Assembly: GCA_017550025.1 (NCBI GenBank)
Contig: JAFYLU010000084.1
Location: 27,695 to 91,694, forward strand
DNA length: 64,000 nt
Reading direction: 5' to 3'
Source: Bacteroidales bacterium
GTDB taxonomy: Bacteria > Bacteroidota > Bacteroidia > Bacteroidales > UBA932
Below are positions 1 to 7,801 of the stretch, in pieces. Position numbers and translations under genes: made by a program. The notes under the pieces are model-generated. The model was not told the origin of the DNA, searched no databases, and worked only from the letters and a program-made list of their open reading frames with translations. The first letter of the stretch is position 1; every line of letters begins with the position of its first letter.

Positions 1-1
1 C

Positions 2-940
2 ACGGGCGGACTGGGTGTGGACAGCTGGTTCTTTTCCCTCCATGCCTCTGAAGTACTGTACAATGAGATGCAGAGCCCCCTTTGCAAAGCCGCAGCCCAT
101 AACTTCAAAGCACTCAAGGCTGACAACATCAGGATAAGCAACTGCATTGCGGAAAAAGGATGCATCGGAGAAATCCTCGGAGACTTCAGACCTGACATCG
201 TATATATGGACCCTGCAAGAAGAGGAGAAGGTGGCAAGAAAGTCTTCCTTATAGAGGAGTGCACTCCTGATGTGATTACCCTGAAGGAAGAGATATTCCT
301 TCATTCGCGCCATATCCTGCTCAAGCTCTCCCCTATGGCTGACATCACCATGGTCTGCAGCAGGCTGGGAAGCACATGCCGCGAGGTCCATGTCGTTGCG
401 AGCGGAAAGGAGTGCAAGGAACTGCTTATATGGATGGACAGGGAATGGAACGGGGGATATGGCATAACTGCATCGGAACTGAATGAGGAAGGTTCCGACG
501 ACTTCACCTTCTCACCGGAAGAGGAAAAATCAGCCGTACCACAGATATTCACAGAATCATCCGCAGCTGCAGGAAGCTACCTGTTCGAGCCGGGAAAGGC
601 TATGATGAAGGCCGGGGCATTCAATCTGATAAGCAGTATGTTCGGCATAAGCAAACTGGGCAGGTCAACACATTATTATATCACAGACGACAAGGAGAAG
701 GCATCCGGGCTTGAAGGTTTCGGAAAGGTCTATGAGATAGTAAGATGCGAGCCTCTTGACAAAAGGAGCATGAAGGCCGCCGGAAAGGATTTTCCTAAAG
801 CCGAGGTCACTGCCCGCAACATTCCGATGGATACGGATACGTTGAGAAAGAAGATGGGCGTCACCTCTGGAGATGACGCCCACATATTCGGTCTTAAGTC
901 TGACTGTGCCGGTAACCTTCTGTTGGTGACAAGGCGCTGA
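2..940 (+). CDS. THUMP-like class I SAM methyltransferase (PG_1098-like), 5' truncated
   Basis: This is the 3' part of a gene that begins before the window. The open frame reads into base 2 with T-G-G-L-G-V-D, the glycine-rich SAM-binding loop of class I methyltransferases, so the apparent GTG start at 17 is internal. About 312 residues remain. Further on, DIVYMDPARR looks like the D-P-x-R catalytic or adenine-side loop. The C-terminal part resembles the THUMP-like domain of Porphyromonas PG_1098-type proteins. The family is annotated as a predicted RNA methyltransferase. The substrate is unknown and cannot be read from this sequence. Confidence 0.7.
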   Translation, partial: TGGLGVDSWFFSLHASEVLYNEMQSPLCKAAAHNFKALKADNIRISNCIAEKGCIGEILGDFRPDIVYMDPARRGEGGKKVFLIEECTPDVITLKEEIFLHSRHILLKLSPMADITMVCSRLGSTCREVHVVASGKECKELLIWMDREWNGGYGITASELNEEGSDDFTFSPEEEKSAVPQIFTESSAAAGSYLFEPGKAMMKAGAFNLISSMFGISKLGRSTHYYITDDKEKASGLEGFGKVYEIVRCEPLDKRSMKAAGKDFPKAEVTARNIPMDTDTLRKKMGVTSGDDAHIFGLKSDCAGNLLLVTRR

Positions 941-943
941 CAG

Positions 944-964
944 ATCCCCGGTCAAGCCGGGGAT
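944..964. terminator. Bidirectional hairpin between convergent genes
   Basis: A perfect 8-bp stem (ATCCCCGG at 944-951, CCGGGGAT at 957-964) with a 5-nt loop lies in the 34-bp gap between the convergent methyltransferase and DUF4301 genes. There is no strong T-run on either side, so termination is inferred from position. Confidence 0.45.
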
Positions 965-974
965 GACATGACTT

Positions 975-2558
975 TTAGTTCTGATGTGCAGGACGGAGGA
1001 GGTCAAGCACAACCTTCACAGGGTTGAATGTTGCAAGCGGAACCTCAACGAAAAGGGTGTTCCAGTTGCTCATCGCACCGTTCCAGAGGCCTGGAAGCTC
1101 GAGAGCCTTGAGCTCGCGGCCCTGATAGCTCTTTGAACTGATGAATCCTGCATCCTCGTCTACATACTTGAGAAGGTCAAAGCTCTGGCCCTTGTAATCA
1201 TGCAGACAGCATACGATGTCTACAGGATTGAAGTGGGTTGCTGATGCAAGGGCGTTGCGTGCATGCTCATCTGACATGTTGATCTGAACGCTTTCAAGCA
1301 CCTGGAGAGATGTTGAGCCGTCTTTCTCTGCAATTACGAAAGGACCACCGCCAGGCTCACCCTGGTTCTTCACCATTCCGGCAACGCGTACCGGTCTGTC
1401 AAGCTTTGCACGGATAGCCTCTACACGTGCCTTGCATGTCTCCGCCTTCGGAAGTGTAACGCAGAGTACATCTGCAAGATATGCCTCGATGTCATCGCAA
1501 AGAGCCTGAACCTCAGGTCTCTGATACACATCCTCATCTCCAAGTCCTGTATGTGCCGGAATTACAGGAGATGCAAATCCCTGAGCAAGGGTCGCGCCCG
1601 TAACGATATCAAGCTCACGGAGATATCCGTGGAGAGTGTCACGAAGCTCAAGAGCCTTTCCCAGAAGCACCTTCTTCCATGTAGCGGTCTCCGGAAGAAG
1701 TCTTTCGTTTGCAACATTGTCGATGTTCTTGATCGAAACGACCTCATCCTCGATCTTGTTGAGGTTATAGATGAGGGCACCATGACCTGCCGGACGGAAG
1801 AGAAGAGAATCTGTCTCTGTTCTGAAAGGCTTGTTCTCCACATCCACAGCCACTGTGTCTGTCGCCTTGTCCTGGAATGTGAACGAGATGTTGTACTTCA
1901 CTCCATATTTAGCCTCGTAAGCCTCCTTAACCTCCGCATAAGCCTCCTCAAAAAGATGCTGATGCTCTGGAGATATTGTCACCACAAGGTTGGCAGTTCC
2001 GTCCTCGTTTCTCATATAGTCCTGTGCCTCAACGAGATGCTCTGCGAAAGCTGTACGGATCTCGCCATCTGTATATTTATGGAACTTGAGGACACCCTTA
2101 GGCTTTGCACCATAGCCGAGTCCTTCATCTGTAAGGGTCTTTGCGAGGACCGACTGACGATATTCAGGGCACTTGCAAGTCTGCTCACCGAAAAGCTCAG
2201 GAGTATAGAATGCAAACTCACCGATCTTGTCAACAAACTTTGCTGCAGGAGCGTCATCAGCGACTTCCTTGCCTGCCTTGAGGGCATCAAGACCGCTGAA
2301 AAGATCCTTGAACATACGCGAAGCCGCACCCGAAGCCGGAACGAACTTGCACTTGCCATTGATCTTTGCGCCTTCATAATACTTGACTGCCGCCTCTACT
2401 GCCGCCTCATCAAGAACCTGAATACCCTTTTCCGGAGTTGCAGGACCTACGATCTTCATCCAAGGGAATCCCTGCTTGAAGCGTTCCACCTGCTGCTCAA
2501 CTGTCTGCACTGTTGTGCCTCTCTGCTCGATCTGAGCAATGTCTTCTTTTGTAAACAT
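975..2558 (-). CDS. DUF4301 family protein
   Basis: This 527-residue protein matches the length and style of the Bacteroidetes-restricted DUF4301 family. It has no signal peptide or membrane segment, so it should be cytoplasmic. The segment FVPASGAASRMFKDL near residues 72-86 is glycine/alanine/serine-rich and resembles a phosphate- or nucleotide-binding loop of sugar-nucleotidyltransferase-like folds, but that is inference. The gene follows pdxB by 33 bp and may be the last gene of the recF-DUF721-pdxB run. The function is unknown. Confidence 0.8.
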   Translation of the reverse strand: MFTKEDIAQIEQRGTTVQTVEQQVERFKQGFPWMKIVGPATPEKGIQVLDEAAVEAAVKYYEGAKINGKCKFVPASGAASRMFKDLFSGLDALKAGKEVADDAPAAKFVDKIGEFAFYTPELFGEQTCKCPEYRQSVLAKTLTDEGLGYGAKPKGVLKFHKYTDGEIRTAFAEHLVEAQDYMRNEDGTANLVVTISPEHQHLFEEAYAEVKEAYEAKYGVKYNISFTFQDKATDTVAVDVENKPFRTETDSLLFRPAGHGALIYNLNKIEDEVVSIKNIDNVANERLLPETATWKKVLLGKALELRDTLHGYLRELDIVTGATLAQGFASPVIPAHTGLGDEDVYQRPEVQALCDDIEAYLADVLCVTLPKAETCKARVEAIRAKLDRPVRVAGMVKNQGEPGGGPFVIAEKDGSTSLQVLESVQINMSDEHARNALASATHFNPVDIVCCLHDYKGQSFDLLKYVDEDAGFISSKSYQGRELKALELPGLWNGAMSNWNTLFVEVPLATFNPVKVVLDLLRPAHQN

Positions 2559-2591
2559 GTCCTGTTATTGGTTTATTAGTGTTTATGTTAC

Positions 2592-3629
2592 TTATTCAAC
2601 GTAGTAGATTTCTCTGCGGTACTGATATTCCGTACGAAGCTTCTCGAATTTCTCCGGTTCCATGCGGAATCTGAAATCGTCTGTAAAGATAGGATAATTA
2701 TATTGGAAAACAGCAGCAATCTCGCCCTGATTTTTACCTTTAAGGTCGAGAAGTACAGGTCCGTGGTCAGGAAGGTCGTCTACGGCCTGGAAATTTCGCA
2801 GTTCATCAATGCCGAAACGAGCAGCGACCGACTTCACCGTCATTGTCGTACCGTTCTGCTTTCCCTGGAAAGAATAACCCGCGATATGAGGAGTTGCAAT
2901 GTCCACAAGGTCTATCAGTTCCTCATTCACATCCGGCTCGTTGTTCCATGTATCGATGATTATCGCACCGAACTTCGGACTTGTCGTAATCAGAGCCTGT
3001 TCGTCTACCACCTCTCCCCTTGCGGAATTTATGAAAATGGCACCCGGCTGCATCAATGTAAAGAAGTCTTCATTGGCCATGCCTCGGGTAGTCTCGTCAA
3101 GAGGCACATGAAGGGTCACGATCTGGGAATTTTCCAGAAGATGTTCTAACGAGCAGAAGCCCTCCGGTCCTTCCTTCGCTGCACGGGGAGGGTCGCATCG
3201 AAGGACATTGAAGCCAAGATGTTCTGCCATCTTCGCAACCTTTTCACCCACGTTTCCAGCACCGATGACACCGAATGTGCCTCCATCTATCTTGATTCCC
3301 TTTCTTGCCGCAACTCCGTAAAGGGCGGAGAACACATACTGCATCACACCTCCGGCATTGCATCCTGCAGCATTCGTCACCTCTATGCCATGCTCCCTGC
3401 AATAATCCAGGTCTATATGGTCCATTCCTATGGTAGCGGTCGCCACCATGCTCACCTTTGTTCCTTCAAGAAGGGCCGCATCACATCTTGTCCTCGTACG
3501 GACGATGAGAACATCGGCATCAGCCAGATCATCATGTGAAATCTCTGTTCCCTTCTTATAAATCACTTCGGCATATGGCTCGAAGACACCTTCAAGAAAA
3601 GGCACATCAATATCAGCTACTATCTTCAT
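2592..3629 (-). CDS. pdxB: Erythronate-4-phosphate dehydrogenase
   Basis: This is a 345-residue D-2-hydroxyacid dehydrogenase of the PdxB type, which oxidises 4-phosphoerythronate in the DXP-dependent route to pyridoxal 5'-phosphate. The NAD-binding Rossmann loop is VIGAGNVGEKVA near residue 121. The catalytic Arg lies in NSARGEVVDE, the Glu in NNEPD and the His in ATPHIAG. The short C-terminal dimerisation region typical of PdxB is present. The gene begins 2 bp after the DUF721 stop, so the two are almost certainly cotranscribed. PLP is needed by the threonine aldolase and glycine decarboxylase elsewhere in the window. Confidence 0.93.
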   Translation of the reverse strand: MKIVADIDVPFLEGVFEPYAEVIYKKGTEISHDDLADADVLIVRTRTRCDAALLEGTKVSMVATATIGMDHIDLDYCREHGIEVTNAAGCNAGGVMQYVFSALYGVAARKGIKIDGGTFGVIGAGNVGEKVAKMAEHLGFNVLRCDPPRAAKEGPEGFCSLEHLLENSQIVTLHVPLDETTRGMANEDFFTLMQPGAIFINSARGEVVDEQALITTSPKFGAIIIDTWNNEPDVNEELIDLVDIATPHIAGYSFQGKQNGTTMTVKSVAARFGIDELRNFQAVDDLPDHGPVLLDLKGKNQGEIAAVFQYNYPIFTDDFRFRMEPEKFEKLRTEYQYRREIYYVE

Positions 3630-3631
3630 AA

Positions 3632-3976
3632 TTATCTTAAAATCAATGTCTTCACTATTACTTCATCCTTGCCGTCCCTGACAAAGAGATCGTCTGCGGC
3701 AAGACACTCGTTCAGCATGCGGACAAGATGTTCACGCTGGAAATACAACTGGTTACGTACCACGGAAGAACTGACCGTGCAGGTCATGATTCCCTTTTCA
3801 AGATAGACATCAAGGGTATATCTTCCGGCACCGGAAACCTTCTCCCAAGCCTCCGCAGCCCTTCTGCGGTTCAGACCTGAAGCCAGCTTCATATCACGGA
3901 TGAACTGATTCACAAGTTCTTCCATCCCTACGGCCTCATGTCTGCGAAGCCTGTTCCTTCCCGGATCATATCCCAT
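3632..3976 (-). CDS. DUF721 (DciA-like) domain protein
   Basis: A small protein of the DUF721 family, which is related to DciA, a helicase-associated replication factor in many bacteria. The frame can start at 4021, but ATG at 3976 lies one base after the recF stop (TGA-T-ATG) and gives a 114-residue protein beginning MGYDPGRNR. That start fits the family better. Conserved features are the central W-x-K-V segment (AWEKVSG) and the hydrophobic V-S-S-S-V-V-R-N-Q-L strand. The position directly after recF is typical of Bacteroidetes. A replication or nucleic-acid role is inferred from family and neighbourhood. Confidence 0.8.
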   Translation of the reverse strand: MGYDPGRNRLRRHEAVGMEELVNQFIRDMKLASGLNRRRAAEAWEKVSGAGRYTLDVYLEKGIMTCTVSSSVVRNQLYFQREHLVRMLNECLAADDLFVRDGKDEVIVKTLILR

Positions 3977-3977
3977 A

Positions 3978-5075
3978 TCACAATCTTGTAAATGTACCAG
4001 CCGATGTATCGTAGTAGGCACGGTCGCGGGTCAGCTTATCCACAATCGATGCCATCCTGACCTTGTTGCTGTCAGTTATGAATATCTGTCCGAAATCACT
4101 GCTTGCCGTCATCTGGAGAAGATTTGATATACGTCCCATGTCGAGCTTGTCGAACACATCGTCAAGAAGCAGGAGCGGGGCAAATCCATAACATTTCTTC
4201 ATTATATCATATTGGGCGAACTTCAACGACACCAGGAATGACTTCTGCTGTCCCTGCGAGCCGTATCTGCGGATCGGATGACCGTTCATGAGGAAGGCGA
4301 AATCGTCCCTCTGCACACCGCAGCTTGTATATTTCAGAACCCGGTCCTTCTCATAGGATGACATAAGGAGGCTTTCAAGAGAAGCCTTCGAGAGTTCGGA
4401 TTCATATATGACATCGACAGTTTCTGAATCTCCGGAAAGAGCCCGGTAATATTCGGCGACTACGGGGCGAAGCTCATCCACAAACTTCTTACGTGCCTTA
4501 CAGATCGGTTCCGCAAGGGCAGACATCCTCATGTCGATGACCTCAAGCAGTGACCTGTCCGGATCAGACTCCTTGAGCATCTTGTTTCTCTGCATAAGAA
4601 GCCTGTTGTACTGCTGCAGCGCAGACATATATCCGCTGTCCATCTGCGAGAGCACTGAATTGACGAACCTCCTTCTTTCCTCTCCCGACTCGCTCACCAT
4701 CGATATATCTGAAGGAGAGACCATCACCACCGGCAGCACACCGATATGTTCCGAGACCCTGCCGTACTGCTTGTCGTCTCTCTTTACCTTCTTTTCCCCT
4801 TTGGCAGACATCTTCAGTGCGAAACGGCTTGTAAGTCCGTTTTCCATCCTGTATGTGCCGGCTATGGAAAATTCTTCCGTTCCATGACGGAAGTTAAACT
4901 TCTCAGAGGTGGAGAAAGCACTCTTTGTCATTGAAAGATAATGGATTGCATCAAGAAGATTGGTCTTACCCTCACCATTGTTTCCGCTTATGCAGTTGAC
5001 ATTCGGAGAGAAATCAAGTTCCTGAAGCTGTATATTTCTGAAATCAGATATGACTATTTTTTCCAGTACGGGCAT
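3978..5075 (-). CDS. recF: DNA replication and repair protein RecF
   Basis: This 365-residue SMC-like ATPase helps load RecA at single-strand gaps. The Walker A loop is GNNGEGKTN near residues 31-39. The ABC signature region reads RRYGSQGQQKS and the Walker B region reads LLLLDDVFDKLD. The start MPVLEKIVISDFRNI is the usual RecF opening. It is the first gene of a leftward run with DUF721 and pdxB. A TATCTTTG -7 box lies about 20 bp upstream. Confidence 0.96.
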   Translation of the reverse strand: MPVLEKIVISDFRNIQLQELDFSPNVNCISGNNGEGKTNLLDAIHYLSMTKSAFSTSEKFNFRHGTEEFSIAGTYRMENGLTSRFALKMSAKGEKKVKRDDKQYGRVSEHIGVLPVVMVSPSDISMVSESGEERRRFVNSVLSQMDSGYMSALQQYNRLLMQRNKMLKESDPDRSLLEVIDMRMSALAEPICKARKKFVDELRPVVAEYYRALSGDSETVDVIYESELSKASLESLLMSSYEKDRVLKYTSCGVQRDDFAFLMNGHPIRRYGSQGQQKSFLVSLKFAQYDIMKKCYGFAPLLLLDDVFDKLDMGRISNLLQMTASSDFGQIFITDSNKVRMASIVDKLTRDRAYYDTSAGTFTRL

Positions 5076-5094
5076 ATTCCTAATTATATCAAGG

Positions 5095-5102
5095 CAAAGA
5101 TA
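5095..5102 (-). promoter_or_regulatory. -7 promoter box for recF
   Basis: The minus strand reads TATCTTTG, a match to the Bacteroidetes -7 consensus TAnnTTTG, about 20 bp before the recF start. No clear TTTG -33 element was found at the expected distance. Confidence 0.5.
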
Positions 5103-5135
5103 GCATTTTTAATTGGGAGTTTTGACATTTTTTAG

Positions 5136-5143
5136 TAAATTTG
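5136..5143 (+). promoter_or_regulatory. -7 promoter box for the TPR gene leader
   Basis: TAAATTTG matches TAnnTTTG. An ATTG at 5112-5115 sits 20 bp upstream and could serve as the -33 element. Transcription would begin near 5150, leaving a leader of about 89 nt before the TPR gene. Confidence 0.5.
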
Positions 5144-5149
5144 CCGCCT

Positions 5150-5215
5150 GTTTGGAGTAGCTGTACCCTGATATGAAATGTCAAGTCCGGAAGCAGCCCT
5201 CCGTTTCAAATGCGT
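5150..5215 (+). ncRNA. Possible 4.5S/SRP RNA-like element in the TPR gene leader
   Basis: Right after the promoter the sequence contains GTCAAGTCCGGAAGCAGCC. This resembles the SRP RNA domain IV core (GUCAGG, GGAA tetraloop, AGCAGC) but is several bases shorter on the 3' side. The flanks TGAAA (near 5175) and TTTCA (near 5213) can pair around it. It could be a divergent small SRP RNA, a decayed copy, or simply a structured 5' leader. The shortened apical stem weakens the SRP call. Confidence 0.35.
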
Positions 5216-5238
5216 AATAATATAAAAATCAATTAGAT

Positions 5239-5907
5239 ATGGCTAAAGAAATCAGACACGAAAACGCCGAGGCAGTAGTTGAGGCAGTTTCAAAGACAGA
5301 GCAGTTCTTCGAGAAGAACGGCAAGATTATTTCTATCATCTGCGCTGCAGCTGTAGTAGTATGTGCAGCAGTATTCTGCTGGTACAAGTTCGTAAACCAG
5401 CCAAAGGTTGACGAGGCACTTGGCCAGATGGCATATGCTGAAGAGAACTTCCGTGCAGGAAACTATGAGCTTGCACTCAACGGTGACGGCAACACACTTG
5501 GATTCGTTCAGATCCTTGACGAGTACGGCACAAAGGCTGGCAAGGCTGTAAACTTCTATGCAGGTGTATGCGAGCTTCAGCTCGGAAACTGGGAGAGCGC
5601 AATCAGCTACCTTGAGGCATACAAGGGCAATGACGCTATCCTCGCCGCACGTGCGAAGGCATGCATCGGTGACGCTTATGTAGGACTTGAGAACTACAAG
5701 AAGGCACTCGGTTACTATGAGCAGGCAGCTGCCACTATCGACAACATCTTCGCTGCAGGCTACCTCCTCAAGGCTGGTGTTGTTGCAGAGAAGCTCGGCG
5801 AGAACGCAAAGGCTCTCGGTTTCTACGAGACAATCAAGGATCAGTATCCGCAGTCAGTTGAAGGCTACGACATCGACAAGTACATCGGAAGAATCGCCAA
5901 TAAATAA
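5239..5907 (+). CDS. TPR-repeat inner-membrane protein
   Basis: This 222-residue protein has a single N-terminal membrane anchor (about residues 31-50, IISIICAAAVVVCAAVFCWY) followed by tetratricopeptide-like helices facing the periplasm. The architecture resembles YfgM-type proteins of the Sec/Bam periphery, though orthology is not shown. Its regular, narrow codon choice suggests strong expression. In Bacteroidetes a protein of this type often sits next to recF. Here it is divergent from recF and followed by yebC. Confidence 0.75.
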   Translation: MAKEIRHENAEAVVEAVSKTEQFFEKNGKIISIICAAAVVVCAAVFCWYKFVNQPKVDEALGQMAYAEENFRAGNYELALNGDGNTLGFVQILDEYGTKAGKAVNFYAGVCELQLGNWESAISYLEAYKGNDAILAARAKACIGDAYVGLENYKKALGYYEQAAATIDNIFAAGYLLKAGVVAEKLGENAKALGFYETIKDQYPQSVEGYDIDKYIGRIANK

Positions 5908-5920
5908 AAATCATTTATAA

Positions 5921-5961
5921 GGAGGCAGTCCAGCGGCTGGTATAGTCTGAAGGGCTCCTCC
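5921..5961 (+). other. Intergenic hairpin between TPR gene and yebC
   Basis: GGAGG (5921-5925) pairs with CCTCC (5957-5961), with a smaller CCAG/CTGG stem inside. It is followed by a short T-rich stretch. It may be a weak terminator or a leader structure of yebC. Confidence 0.3.
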
Positions 5962-5976
5962 GAAATCATTTTTACT

Positions 5977-6708
5977 ATGGGAAGAGCGTTTGAATTCAGA
6001 AAGGAAAGAAAGTTCAAGAGATGGGGTCACATGGCCCGCGTCTTCACAAAGATAGGCAAGGAAATAACTATCGCCGTAAAGCAGGGCGGTGCTGACGTTA
6101 CAGGTAACCCGCGTCTTCGCGCACTCATTCAGACTGCACGAAGCGAGAACATGCCGAAAGACAACATCGAGCGTGCGATCAAGAGAGCTACAGACAAGGA
6201 TCAGGCTGATTACAAGGAGGTAGTATTCGAAGGATACGGTCCTCACGGCATCGCAGTCCTCGTTGAGGCAGCTACCGACAACAACAACCGTACTGTTGCC
6301 AACGTACGTTCATACTTCACCAAGAGCGGCGGATCACTCGGAACTTCAGGAAGCGTAGACTACATGTTCGACCGCAAGTGCATGTTCCGTATGAAGACTG
6401 CAAACCCTTACGACATCGAGGAGCTTGAGCTCGAGCTTATCGACTACGGTGTTGAGGAGATCTTCGAGGAGGAGAACGAGAACGAGGAGAAGGAAATCGT
6501 ACTTTATGGTGAGTTCACAGCATTCAACGCAATCCAGAAATGGATCGAGGAGAACGGTTATGAGCTCGTAGCTGGAGAATTCACCCGTCTTCCGAACGTT
6601 GATCTCAAGGTTCTTGAGGGTGACGCAAAGGCTGATGTCGAGAAACTCATCGAGCGCATCGAGGAGGACGACGACGTTCAGAATGTGTACACAACAATGC
6701 AGCCGTAA
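5977..6708 (+). CDS. yebC: YebC/PmpR-family regulator or translation factor
   Basis: This 243-residue member of the YebC/PmpR family starts MGRAFEFRKERKFKRWGHMA, the typical Bacteroidetes opening. It continues with the conserved R-A-L-I-Q-T-A-R and NMPKDNIERAIK segments. The acidic C-terminal third is also typical. YebC proteins were described as DNA-binding regulators. More recent work links some of them to translation through stalling motifs, so the exact role in this organism is open. Confidence 0.93.
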   Translation: MGRAFEFRKERKFKRWGHMARVFTKIGKEITIAVKQGGADVTGNPRLRALIQTARSENMPKDNIERAIKRATDKDQADYKEVVFEGYGPHGIAVLVEAATDNNNRTVANVRSYFTKSGGSLGTSGSVDYMFDRKCMFRMKTANPYDIEELELELIDYGVEEIFEEENENEEKEIVLYGEFTAFNAIQKWIEENGYELVAGEFTRLPNVDLKVLEGDAKADVEKLIERIEEDDDVQNVYTTMQP

Positions 6709-6729
6709 TCAATTACGACATAATCATGA

Positions 6730-6762
6730 AACCGGCAATCCTACCAGGACTGTCGGTTTTTG
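6730..6762 (+). terminator. Terminator after yebC
   Basis: AACCGGCA (6730-6737) pairs with TGTCGGTT (6751-6758), with one G-U pair, and is followed by TTTTT. It lies 21 bp after the yebC stop and is a good intrinsic terminator. Confidence 0.7.
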
Positions 6763-6778
6763 CTTATAAGAGACATAC

Positions 6779-7501
6779 ATGACAAACGAAATACTGATAC
6801 TTTTATCATTTTTCTTCATTTACGGAGGAGTAGTCCTGTTCTACCGGCTGTTCGGAAAAGACGGACTTCTTGCATTCAGCGTGATCGCGACATTGCTTGC
6901 AAACATTGAAGTCCTCATATTGGTCCGCGCATTCGGTATCGAGATGACTCTCGGAAACGTACTCTTTGCCAGCACCTTCCTTATAACCGACATCCTCAGT
7001 GAGAATCACGGGAAGAAGGACGCAAACAGAGCCGTACTCATCAGTACCTTATGCTCGGTGGTATTCATCGTATTGTCACAGATATGGATCTTGTATACTC
7101 CAAGCGAAAACGACTGGGCCAGCGGGGCTTTCAAGACGATATTCTCAAGCACACCGCGCATCGTATGTGCCTCACTCATAGTCTATCTCGTATCGCAGCT
7201 GGCTGACGTGTGGCTCTATCACAAATGGTGGGACTGGTGCAGGAAGCATTTCGGCGATGAAAGGAAGGGACTTTGGATCAGAAACAACGGATCTACATTG
7301 ATTTCGCAGCTGCTCAACACATTCCTGTACACGTTCCTTGCATTCTACGGAACATACGAAATCAGCACTCTGATTTCCATTTTCATAAGCAGCTATCTAA
7401 TATTTATCATAACCAGCCTTCTGGACACACCATTCGTATACTGGTGCAGAAAGATCGGCACTGACATGAAGTCAAATGGAACAGCCCCAGAAACAAGGTA
7501 A
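6779..7501 (+). CDS. yhhQ: Queuosine precursor transporter (YhhQ/VUT family)
   Basis: This 240-residue integral membrane protein has about six hydrophobic segments and belongs to the VUT/YhhQ family. Family members import preQ0/preQ1 for queuosine modification of tRNA. Family hallmarks are ASTFLITDILSENHGKKDAN (residues about 62-81) and the polar/aromatic SQLADVWLYHKW segment. No queuosine biosynthesis gene is in the window. Its 3' end overlaps clpS by 26 bp, so it is cotranscribed with the N-degron genes. Confidence 0.88.
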   Translation: MTNEILILLSFFFIYGGVVLFYRLFGKDGLLAFSVIATLLANIEVLILVRAFGIEMTLGNVLFASTFLITDILSENHGKKDANRAVLISTLCSVVFIVLSQIWILYTPSENDWASGAFKTIFSSTPRIVCASLIVYLVSQLADVWLYHKWWDWCRKHFGDERKGLWIRNNGSTLISQLLNTFLYTFLAFYGTYEISTLISIFISSYLIFIITSLLDTPFVYWCRKIGTDMKSNGTAPETR

Positions 7502-7778
7502 GACCAGTCTCAAGACGGAGCCGAGAGAACCGAAAAGATACAAGGTCATTGTGCTTAACGATGACTACACGACATTCGAATTCGTCATTTCGGTAATGAT
7601 GACCGTGTTCCTCAAGACATATGAGGAGGCATGCCATATTGCCGAAACCACTCACATCCATCAGAAAGCCACTGTAGGGACATATACCCTCGACATTGCG
7701 AAGAGCAGGGTCGCCAAGGCCACTGCAATGGCCAGAGCCGAAGGTTATCCGCTCCGCTTTGATGTCCAGGCGGAATAG
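7476..7778 (+). CDS. clpS: ATP-dependent Clp protease adaptor ClpS
   Basis: This 100-residue adaptor delivers N-degron substrates to ClpA. The fold signature is clear: YKVIVLNDDYTTFEFVISV near residues 22-40 and the HxxG-like A-T-V-G-T-Y-T segment, followed by the ClpA-contacting helix. The first 18 or so residues are a flexible basic and polar extension. It overlaps the transporter gene by 26 bp and precedes clpA by 23 bp. The gene order clpS-clpA-aat makes the functional assignment firm. Confidence 0.95.
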   Translation: MEQPQKQGKTSLKTEPREPKRYKVIVLNDDYTTFEFVISVMMTVFLKTYEEACHIAETTHIHQKATVGTYTLDIAKSRVAKATAMARAEGYPLRFDVQAE

Positions 7779-7801
7779 TTTCCCAAATTAAAATATATCA
7801 A

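Noticed and set aside
1551-2579. 342-residue open frame on the plus strand
   Set aside because: It is antisense to the well-supported DUF4301 gene, is rich in Cys, Leu and Arg, and matches no family.
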